A DNA stretch of 32,541 nucleotides from Desulfobacula sp. (lineage in GTDB: Bacteria; Desulfobacterota; Desulfobacteria; Desulfobacterales; Desulfobacteraceae). The stretch spans positions 1-32,541 of the forward strand of contig NZ_JABZFL010000113.1 in the NCBI RefSeq assembly GCF_014237455.1, read 5' to 3'. The notes beneath the pieces were generated by a model. The model saw only the letters and a program-made list of their open reading frames with translations, made no database searches and had not been told where the DNA came from. Positions 14,501-20,985 of this stretch are shown one piece after another; the first letter of the stretch is position 1; every line of letters begins with the position of its first letter. Position numbers and translations under genes: made by a program.

Positions 14501-15716
14501 TTCACAGCCAGGGATGCTCAATTCATTTTTGAATGTGGGATTTAACGAAAAAATCGCGGCAAGCATCGCAAAAATAAGCCGCAATCCATGGTTTGCATGG
14601 GACAGCTATCGGCGGTTTATTCAAGGATACGGGATGGCCTTTGGGATCAAAAGAGATGAGTTTGATCATATTATTTATTCAAAAAAACAAGCCTATGGTA
14701 TTGAGCTTAAGCGTTATTTTTCCGGTGCCCAGATGAAATCCGTTGCCCTTGCCTATAAACAATTGTTACTTGATTCCGGGGTTGAACTGATTGAGTCTCC
14801 CATTGATCAGTTGTTTCTGGTTATTGACCAGGTTTTTTCCTCCTGGGAATTCAAAAGGGGGAAGGATTATAGACGGATAATGGGGATATCCGATGACTGG
14901 GGCACTGCTGTAACGGTTCAGTCCATGGTGTTTGGAAACCTGTCCAGGCAGTCAGGATCAGGTGTCGTGTTCAGCCACAGCCCCAGGCTTCCAGGAGATA
15001 CGATACGGCTTTGGGGAGATTTTACCATTGGCAATCAGGGAGAAGATGTTGTATCAGGGCTTGTCAAAACCCTTCCCATTTCAGAAGTTCAAAGGGAGCT
15101 GGAAGAACGGGATTCAAAGATAAGTCTTGAAGAAAGTTTTCCTCACATATATTCGCAATTGAAAAAAGTAGTGCATCGCCTGGTTTATGATGAGGGCTGG
15201 AACCCCCAGGAAATCGAGTTTACCTTTGAAGGTGAAACCAAAGAAGATCTTTTTATCCTTCAGGCAAGGGAAATGTCCTTAAGGGACAGAAAGAAGATTG
15301 TGGATTTTGATGCAAAGCCGGAAACCCTTGAAAAGGCGTATCTTGCTCAGGGGATCGGCGTCAGTGGTGGCGCCATGAGTGGCAGAATCGTTTTTACCCT
15401 GGAAGAAATTGATGCATTCCGGGAGAGTGATCCGGATACCCGGTTGATTTTATTAAGGAACGATACCGTACCGGATGATATCCTGGAAATTGATGCGGCT
15501 GACGGGATTTTGACTGCCAGGGGGGGGCTTACCTCACATGCAGCCGTGGTGACATATAATCTTGGCAAAACCTGTGTGGTCGGGTGCGAAAATCTTGTTT
15601 GCAATGAACAGGAAAAAGAGTGTATGCTCAATGGCGTTAAAATGGTCACAGGTGATTATATCAGTATTAACGGTCAAAAAGGATCAGTGTATAAAGGTGC
15701 AATTAAAGCCAATTAA
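11544..15716 (+). CDS. Giant PPDK/PEP-synthase-like protein: unknown N-terminus, ATP-grasp and phosphohistidine domains, no PEP barrel
   Basis: This is a 1390-residue cytoplasmic protein. Residues about 895-1255 match the pyruvate/ATP-binding domain of pyruvate phosphate dikinase: LGNKGLNLIKLKKLGIAVPEGF, RSGSSISQPGMLNSFLNVGF, NPWFAWDSYRRFIQGYG, TAVTVQSMVFGN, NQGEDVVSG and EIEFTFEG. Residues about 1270-1390 are the swivelling phosphohistidine domain with TARGGLTSHAAVV, catalytic H1332. The C-terminal PEP/pyruvate TIM barrel is absent; the protein ends right after the swivel domain. The first 890 or so residues are alpha-helical in character and I recognise no domain there. By analogy with rifampin phosphotransferase and glucan dikinases, ATP would phosphorylate H1332, which then passes phosphate to an acceptor chosen by the N-terminus. 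Start: GTG with GAAAGGG upstream. The GAPDH gene follows 27 bp later, probably in one operon. Confidence 0.85.
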   Translation: MKSKALEVNLSDTKVDIIIDSKYQVFLDIVSSYVGIKNRMTIFLKELSHPYKNWEFIVSEARHFSLQCFYLYKPHPKGDKAMALFIDIFLESFEADSNLKVKTSAADNLMLFLQHIIKESEQELDRFLPVIEKAVVKIESYEGKDFYFFVRSYYQPDKIAKNLLDSLKGDAAIFKPVNRFLVKFYEYSFDYWLKQKDPISWIGRSIDVSHLDDRVKCILKEVSHNNILKWRKTLEGIIQTLNQDPRRATQKLIHLVGYQDFVTRIWAAPQKIMTGTGDDTGGFHLKLTFLFYIIHIPGLFTIHVQALREINSTLTHLIGDKDFKKDINIVNQTFSLLKEHKGKYPETVLDCIHKIGEAVYKTSKIVLINHFIDMAVDHGFQFPMIEGTGEDWQIKSNSAHVKNIRVFLDLIGRHPKKSRRLFSALITSLSIGGVFIKDTDLFSRDITKFLNSDIAPVFNLVKQLSRLLPAFFNEIGAEGHLRDISTRLDEACHRKDRLIHFLRKQCHIESSSRSVDFIQEVILFWKTGSKKNLESYVPPSIYQEIKESGPFIDGPRIILNHLESKDMSLPKDYLIYTEEAISNLINEVDEVSDLDRSRVKMIFGFYRLLNQKYRIDNLEFKKYLSSFNSENLPDPQKLVSALEEKNLEKKILIFLVYMKELKKIILSDRKYEANEAIYYKRHFAVDIPSMYGSYNEAKFDALGLTLRVESILNVMFEELINGIDLQVITKATFKRIYRILNLFRTAFELDGIASNQLDVQMDFLKFSVDIRTCSFTQYLDIFKGFTKAIADIVNDHFNNIHSINLFQIESRLGKDQILKKYLPNGSKKQNSKLDQRVAEIFFMDRIATSLGLQQMDVFLNRILHTLFQQSEKLSQIHLSRLLNYDPKCSVIEVGSSVPIGNNIIFLGNKGLNLIKLKKLGIAVPEGFIITTEVFKCREIINQYKPANINFKQYVAKMVGNLEKHTQKIFGDPKNPLLLSVRSGSSISQPGMLNSFLNVGFNEKIAASIAKISRNPWFAWDSYRRFIQGYGMAFGIKRDEFDHIIYSKKQAYGIELKRYFSGAQMKSVALAYKQLLLDSGVELIESPIDQLFLVIDQVFSSWEFKRGKDYRRIMGISDDWGTAVTVQSMVFGNLSRQSGSGVVFSHSPRLPGDTIRLWGDFTIGNQGEDVVSGLVKTLPISEVQRELEERDSKISLEESFPHIYSQLKKVVHRLVYDEGWNPQEIEFTFEGETKEDLFILQAREMSLRDRKKIVDFDAKPETLEKAYLAQGIGVSGGAMSGRIVFTLEEIDAFRESDPDTRLILLRNDTVPDDILEIDAADGILTARGGLTSHAAVVTYNLGKTCVVGCENLVCNEQEKECMLNGVKMVTGDYISINGQKGSVYKGAIKAN

Positions 15717-15743
15717 ATAAAAGATAGTGAAAAGAGGAAATAT

Positions 15744-16994
15744 ATGAGCACAAACGGTTCTAGAACGCTTGGAATTAATGGACTTGGAAGAATAGGAAAG
15801 CTGTCGCTGTGGCATCATGCCGGCAGAAAGTACTTTGATACGATTGTGATCAATGTGGGCCGCGAGGTGGGCAAATCTTTTCAAGACATTCTTCATTATA
15901 TTGAAAGAGATTCAAGCTATGGGCGACTGGATTCGTTTCTTCACGGGTACCGGGCAAAGCCGGTTATCACCGATGTAGATGAAGCCGGCGCATCCTTGAA
16001 TATCAATGGTGTAAAAGTAAAGATATTACAAAATTACAGAAACCCAAAAGATATTGAATGGGCTGAAAATAACGCCAACATTGTAATGGATACAACCGGC
16101 CGGTTTTTAGATCCTTCCCTTGGAGCAGATGCACCCAAAGGTTCTATTCGGGGGCATATTGAAGCGGGTGCTCAAAAGGTGATTGCCTCCGCCCCTTTTA
16201 AACTCAAAGAGGGTGTGGCAATGCCGGAAGATGCCGTGACAACCGTCATGGGGATTAATGATGGAGAGTATGACCCGCTAAAGCATGTCATTATTTCCAA
16301 TGCATCCTGCACCACCACCTGCCTGTCCCATATGATCAAGCCGTTAATCGATTATTTCGGTATTGAGAGAATCCTTTCCGCGTCCATGGCAACCGTGCAT
16401 GCTGCCACAGGATCACAACAGGTGCTGGACCGGTTGCCCAAAAAAGGTGCCGGGGATCTGAGAAAAAACAGGTCTATCATGAATAATATTATTCTGACCA
16501 CAACCGGGGCGGCAAAAGCACTACAGCTGGTAATCCCGGAAATGTCGACCATTGGATTTATTGCAGAATCCGTTAGAATCCCGACAGCCACCGGCTCTTT
16601 GATTATTCTAGTGATGAATTTTCAGGAAGAACTGAATACAAAGCCGATTCGAAGGGACATGATCAACTCGATTTATGAAACTGCAGTAACCGTCAATACA
16701 AACGGATACCTGATGTACACGGATAAACAGAATGTCTCCTCTGATATTATCGGAACACCAAGGGCTGCCGCTGTTATTGAAGGCCATGAAACCCATACGC
16801 GTACTGCGGCCATTAATATTAACCTTGAGCATGTGCGCGGGATAGACAAAAATATACTGGACACGATCAAGGATCAGGTTACCAGTATCCAGGTTACCCA
16901 GGCGGTGATTTACGGATGGTATGATAATGAAATGGCAAGCTATGTCAATATTCTGGGTGACAGGACCGTATCCATTGCAGAAGCGATGCATTAG
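15744..16994 (+). CDS. gap: Divergent type I glyceraldehyde-3-phosphate dehydrogenase
   Basis: GAPDH oxidises glyceraldehyde-3-phosphate to 1,3-bisphosphoglycerate, or reverses this in gluconeogenesis. The Rossmann motif GINGLGRIGK is near the N-terminus. The active site SNASCTTTC has the nucleophile C189 (most homologs read SCTTNC), and the base is the histidine of TVHAATGSQQ. TTTGAAKAL, the RIPT segment and the C-terminal GWYDNEMAS are conserved. At 416 residues it is about 80 longer than usual, with insertions spread through both halves. The residue after the second beta strand, usually Asp for NAD selectivity, is Val in VINVGRE, so NADP use is possible. ATG has AGAGGAAA upstream. It may serve a pathway linked to the PPDK-like protein rather than, or besides, central glycolysis. 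Confidence 0.92.
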   Translation: MSTNGSRTLGINGLGRIGKLSLWHHAGRKYFDTIVINVGREVGKSFQDILHYIERDSSYGRLDSFLHGYRAKPVITDVDEAGASLNINGVKVKILQNYRNPKDIEWAENNANIVMDTTGRFLDPSLGADAPKGSIRGHIEAGAQKVIASAPFKLKEGVAMPEDAVTTVMGINDGEYDPLKHVIISNASCTTTCLSHMIKPLIDYFGIERILSASMATVHAATGSQQVLDRLPKKGAGDLRKNRSIMNNIILTTTGAAKALQLVIPEMSTIGFIAESVRIPTATGSLIILVMNFQEELNTKPIRRDMINSIYETAVTVNTNGYLMYTDKQNVSSDIIGTPRAAAVIEGHETHTRTAAININLEHVRGIDKNILDTIKDQVTSIQVTQAVIYGWYDNEMASYVNILGDRTVSIAEAMH

Positions 16995-17751
16995 AGTATC
17001 ACGCACGCATTTCTTTTTTATTATCCTGACGGGCGTCTTGTTTTTTTTAACACCTTTGGGAGTTGCAGGAGAAAAGACAGTGCCGTTTTTTGTTGGTGAA
17101 GAAATTCAATATACGGTCAGCTGGGAAATGATCGAGGCTGGAAAAGTAAATTTCAAGGTCCTTCCGTTTACCACTATCAATGGGGAAAAAGCATATCATT
17201 TTTTACTTGATGTAAAGTCAAATCGATATATCGATATGTTTTACAAAATCAGGGACCGGCTGGAAGGATTTACAGATTTAGAGTTCACCCGGTCTCTTTT
17301 ATGCAAGAAGACACAATCGGGTAAAGACAAAAGACAGGTGATTGTTCACTTTGACTGGGAAAAGAAAACAGCCGCCTATTCCAATTTTGGTGAAAAAAGA
17401 GATCCGATCAAGATTCCTTTGAACACATTTGGCCCGGTTTCAGCCTTTTATAAGATGCGAGCCTTAGATTTTAAAGCCGATCAGAACCTGTCCTTCCCGG
17501 TGACCGATGGAAAAAAACAGTTCATGCAAAAAGCCAGGGTGATGAATAAAGAAAAAATCACCTTGCCCTCGGGAACCTGGGATACGTATGTGCTGGTTCT
17601 CCAGGTCAATCATTTTTCAGGCGTGTTTGAAAAGAGTGAAAAGCCCACGGTAAAACTCTGGGTCACGGCAGATGAAAAGCAGATCCCCGTAAGAATAAAG
17701 GTAAAAGTATTTATCGGAAGTGTTATCTTTGATCTTGTTTCAGTGAACTGA
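16942..17751 (+). CDS. Exported DUF3108-type protein (start uncertain)
   Basis: This predicted secreted or periplasmic protein resembles DUF3108 proteins of unknown function. It has a beta-rich body containing GEEIQYTVSWEMIEAGKVNFKV near the start and LPSGTWDTYVLVL and KLWVTADEKQIPVRI near the end. A signal peptide reads RVSRTHFFFIILTGVLFFL...GVAGE. The frame opens inside the GAPDH gene. ATG 16942 gives 269 residues and overlaps GAPDH by 53 bp, but puts about 17 unrelated residues before the signal peptide. ATT 16990, overlapping the GAPDH stop, would start exactly at the charged end of the signal. TTG 17038 would cut into it. No clear ribosome-binding site exists for any of them, so translation is probably coupled to GAPDH. 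Confidence 0.75.
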   Translation: MSIFWVTGPYPLQKRCIRVSRTHFFFIILTGVLFFLTPLGVAGEKTVPFFVGEEIQYTVSWEMIEAGKVNFKVLPFTTINGEKAYHFLLDVKSNRYIDMFYKIRDRLEGFTDLEFTRSLLCKKTQSGKDKRQVIVHFDWEKKTAAYSNFGEKRDPIKIPLNTFGPVSAFYKMRALDFKADQNLSFPVTDGKKQFMQKARVMNKEKITLPSGTWDTYVLVLQVNHFSGVFEKSEKPTVKLWVTADEKQIPVRIKVKVFIGSVIFDLVSVN

Positions 17752-17786
17752 CTCTTTTATTCCTCCGACCATTACTATCCTAAATT

Positions 17787-20700
17787 TCAAGCTTCGTCCA
17801 ACACGTCCCGTATTTTTTGGGCAAGATCCTTCATCACAATCGGCTTTAATATAAACCCCTTAATACCCAGGGATGCTGCCTTTTCCTCAGACATGATTTC
17901 ACTGAACCCGGTACAAAGCAATATAGGAATATCGGAACGTATTTTGATCAATTCAACCGATAGTTTATCGCCGGGCATATTCGGCATTGCCATGTCAGTG
18001 ATAACCATGTCAAATGTATCGGGATTAGCCCGGAACGCTTCAAGCGCTTCTATACTGCTGGTACGTGAAGTAACCTGATATCCCAAACGCTCTAATATCT
18101 GTTTCTCCATTGCAATGATGGCTTCTTCATCATCCACCAGTAAAATTCGTTCTGTTCCACCCTGGACGGGTTCTTCAGTCTGAATACTCTGTTTTTCAAA
18201 AGAACTTTTTTCTATCGGGAAATAGGTTTTAAATTCTGTTCCTTTACCAGGCTCGCTGTATACATGAATACTGCCATTCATGCTTTTAACAATGCCGTGT
18301 ACCACTGAAAGTCCCATCCCTGTACCCTTGCCTACTTCTTTGGTAGTAAAGAATGGGTCAAAGATTTTTTCTATTATATTTTTATTCATGCCGGTGCCGG
18401 TATCTGATACAGATAGACAGGCATAGTCTCCAGGTTCCAGATCAGGAATTATTACATCATCTTCTCCTAATTGGATTTCCTTGAGGCTTACTTTCAGTTC
18501 CCCTCCGGTCTCCTCCATGGCATGATAGGCATTGGTTGCAAGATTCATTACAATCTGATGAATTTGTGTGGGATCAGCCTTGATCGCACCACAATCCGCC
18601 CTGATATCCTGTATGATGTCAATGGTGGTGGGAATGGTGGACCTGATCAGTTTTAATACTTCCTTGATAATAGGCTGCATCTTCATCAGGAGTAACTCGG
18701 TAGTATCCTGGCGAGCAAATGTGAGGATCTGTTTTACCAGGTCCTTGGCTCTCAAGGCACTGGTATAAATTCCATTCAACCCATCTCGGATTGGGCTGTC
18801 TTCAGGAATGTCCGCTAATAACATATCTGCATAGCCTAAAATCGGGAAAAGAATATTATTGAAATCGTGTGCAATCCCGCCTGCAAGGGTGCCGATGGCT
18901 TCCATTTTCTGGACTTGTATTACTTGTTCCTGAAGTTTCTTGATTTTTTCTTCGGATAAAACGGTTTCAGTTACATCTCTCCCGATACCGCTGATGTAAG
19001 GGTCACCTCCATCCGGCTTGACCAAGAAACTTTTATATTCAATATAAATTTTTTCCTTGTTTTTCTTAAAATAGCAGGCAACTCCCTCATGATGCCCTTG
19101 TTTCTTGACCACTTCCAGGTACCGGCTGTTAAAACCAGATTCAAATTCCGGTTCCATGAAATCAGTTGCCCTATGGCCTAGAAATTCATCCGCCTTATAG
19201 CCAAAGAGTCTTTGCATGGCCGGATTTGCTGAAGTAAAATGTCCTTCCATATCTTGTGTGTAGATGAGATCGGTTATAGAGTTAAAAAGGTCACGGAATT
19301 GTTTTTCTGATTTTTTCAGTGCTGTTTCCGTCTGTTTGCGTTCGGTGATATCCAGTAAAGAAGCCACGCTTTTCTTTGTTCCCGGAATCATATCGACTGT
19401 AAGAAGGATATGCTTTATATGGTTATTTTTGTCGATGAACCTGAATTCATAATTTTTGGGGGAGGCATCCCCGTTCACTCTCCTTATCCTGTGCCGTTCC
19501 TTCATTCTTTCGAGGTCTTCCGGAACAACGAATTCAATCCATTTTTTTTGCCCTTCAATTTCTTCATGAGAGTATCCTGACAAGTCAACGAATTGATCAT
19601 TGACCAAAGATATAATCATATTTTCTTCCAGTATACTGGTAGCCGTTCCGGTGTTCTTAAAAATAATTCTATATTCTTCTTCGCTCTTCCGTAACGCCTT
19701 CTCTGCCTGCATCCTTTCGTTAATTTCTAACTCTAAGTCCTTATGTGCTGTCTTAATCTTTTGATTTAATTTTATACGAGCGGCGAGAAGACAGGCCAGA
19801 GCCACAAGAGTGGCAAGAACGATCAATATCAAGATCCAATATTTTTTAAAAACATTTGTCAGCGTTATTTTACCAAAGTCCTTATAAGGGCCGACTTTCA
19901 ATTTTTTCAGGCAGTCATGAACGGGCTGGTAATTCAGTGGAATTGTCCATCCGCCGCATCTTGCAGCTTGTGCGGCTACAGAATCCCGGGGCATATTTAT
20001 CAATGCAGTACTGACCTTTTCAGCCAATTCATTGGCAGTGTGTTTAAGCTTGGAAATCGGCCATTCCGGATACTCCCGCGTGGAATGCAGAAAAGGCAAG
20101 TGCACATTTCCCCCGCCATGTTCGTGAATAACATAAAAGTCATCCTTACGAATCTTTCCCTCTGCGTTCATCCGCTCAAGCGTGTCTGTCCGCACTGTTC
20201 CGGCATCGACTTTTCCATCTCGAACAGCATAAACAACGGCATCATGGGTTCCGCCAAAACTAAAGGACGCACAGTCTTTAAACGGATCGATTCCGGCATC
20301 TTTTAACTCCCGCCAAGCCATTCTCCAGCCGCCAAAGGAGGTCTCTTCGACTGCCATAAAGGTTTTGCCTTTCAAATCACGGTATTGACGGATATCGGTG
20401 CGCTGTTTTTTACAGAAAACAACACCTCCGTATGTTGTGCTTATTTTACCAGACACTTTGTTTTTTAACGTAGCAATGCGGCTGATCCCGTAATAATTTT
20501 CTAACTCAACATAAAATGACGGGTTAGTCAGGATGAAATCAACTTCAGATTTCTCAACCACTGAATATATCTGGTCAAAATCGATGGGCACGATTTTAAA
20601 TGTTTTTCCAGAAATCTTGTCGTTTAGATATTCAGCCGTCAAAGACCATTTTTCCATGCAGCGCTCAGGCCCTCTTTTCGCCAATATGCCTATTTTTATT

Positions 20701-20807
20701 ACCGAGTCTTCAGCAAATGTGATACGAGCTATAGCACCAGTCACCAGGAAGATGGCCATGAAAGAAAAAAGAATTTTTTTGCTTTTTAACAGGATGAAGT
20801 TTTTCAT
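17787..20807 (-). CDS. Hybrid sensor histidine kinase with PhnD/TtrS-type periplasmic sensor
   Basis: This is an inner-membrane hybrid kinase of 1006 residues. After a signal/anchor helix (about 8-32) comes a periplasmic PhnD-like binding domain (about 35-300, with VDFILTNPSFYVELE and a DLKGKTFMAVEETSFGGW segment), like that of the tetrathionate sensor TtrS. A membrane helix spans about 323-342, followed by a short coiled stretch. Two PAS domains (about 375-495 and 500-620), each with a C-terminal ITER/VTET signature, precede the kinase core. H647 lies in GGIAHDFNN, N759 in NLATNAYHAM, and the ATP-lid motifs DTGTGM and GTGMGLS follow. A receiver domain (about 890-1005) ends the protein, with phospho-acceptor D938 in VITDMAMPN. 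ATG 20807 is preferred over TTG 20819. No separate response regulator or target operon is adjacent, so the ligand and output are unknown. Confidence 0.92.
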   Translation of the reverse strand: MKNFILLKSKKILFSFMAIFLVTGAIARITFAEDSVIKIGILAKRGPERCMEKWSLTAEYLNDKISGKTFKIVPIDFDQIYSVVEKSEVDFILTNPSFYVELENYYGISRIATLKNKVSGKISTTYGGVVFCKKQRTDIRQYRDLKGKTFMAVEETSFGGWRMAWRELKDAGIDPFKDCASFSFGGTHDAVVYAVRDGKVDAGTVRTDTLERMNAEGKIRKDDFYVIHEHGGGNVHLPFLHSTREYPEWPISKLKHTANELAEKVSTALINMPRDSVAAQAARCGGWTIPLNYQPVHDCLKKLKVGPYKDFGKITLTNVFKKYWILILIVLATLVALACLLAARIKLNQKIKTAHKDLELEINERMQAEKALRKSEEEYRIIFKNTGTATSILEENMIISLVNDQFVDLSGYSHEEIEGQKKWIEFVVPEDLERMKERHRIRRVNGDASPKNYEFRFIDKNNHIKHILLTVDMIPGTKKSVASLLDITERKQTETALKKSEKQFRDLFNSITDLIYTQDMEGHFTSANPAMQRLFGYKADEFLGHRATDFMEPEFESGFNSRYLEVVKKQGHHEGVACYFKKNKEKIYIEYKSFLVKPDGGDPYISGIGRDVTETVLSEEKIKKLQEQVIQVQKMEAIGTLAGGIAHDFNNILFPILGYADMLLADIPEDSPIRDGLNGIYTSALRAKDLVKQILTFARQDTTELLLMKMQPIIKEVLKLIRSTIPTTIDIIQDIRADCGAIKADPTQIHQIVMNLATNAYHAMEETGGELKVSLKEIQLGEDDVIIPDLEPGDYACLSVSDTGTGMNKNIIEKIFDPFFTTKEVGKGTGMGLSVVHGIVKSMNGSIHVYSEPGKGTEFKTYFPIEKSSFEKQSIQTEEPVQGGTERILLVDDEEAIIAMEKQILERLGYQVTSRTSSIEALEAFRANPDTFDMVITDMAMPNMPGDKLSVELIKIRSDIPILLCTGFSEIMSEEKAASLGIKGFILKPIVMKDLAQKIRDVLDEA

Positions 20808-20863
20808 AATTTTATCCAATAAAAACTTATGCGCTGATCACGCTTGAATTAATAAAAAGTACC

Positions 20864-20882
20864 GTATCGTATATTATGATAC
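20864..20882 (-). promoter_or_regulatory. Dyad upstream of the sensor kinase gene
   Basis: GTATCGTA (20864-20871) and TATGATAC (20875-20882) are 8-bp arms with one mismatch (G opposite T) around TAT. The dyad lies 57 bp upstream of the kinase ATG. It is a candidate operator, possibly for autoregulation. Confidence 0.3.
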
Positions 20883-20918
20883 AAAGCAATCGGGTTTTCC
20901 GAAATAAAATTCAATTTG

Positions 20919-20942
20919 AAAAAGCATACCCCGGCCGGGGTA
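20919..20942 (-). terminator. Rho-independent terminator of the RND efflux operon
   Basis: Read on the minus strand, the perfect palindrome TACCCCGGCCGGGGTA (20942-20927) can fold as a 6-bp stem with a GGCC tetraloop. It is followed by TGCTTTTT. It lies 44 bp after the stop of the RND pump gene. Confidence 0.6.
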
Positions 20943-20964
20943 AAGCAAAAGTACTATTTAAAAA
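20924..20964 (-). repeat. Intergenic repeat copy A (CCGGCCGG-centred dyad)
   Basis: On the minus strand this 41-bp stretch aligns without gaps to 32317-32357 on the plus strand, with 32 of 41 identical positions by hand count. The shared core is TTTTGC-N4-A-N-CCCGGCCGGGG-N-ATG. Copy A contains the RND terminator hairpin. Confidence 0.55.
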
Positions 20965-20985
20965 GTTGTATTGTTTACGGACAAT

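Noticed and set aside
16081-16110. CCGGCCGG-like sequence in the GAPDH gene as a third repeat copy
   Set aside because: The match is limited to a few bases (ACCGGCCGGT) and is explained by Thr-Gly-Arg codons; the flanks do not align to the two repeats.
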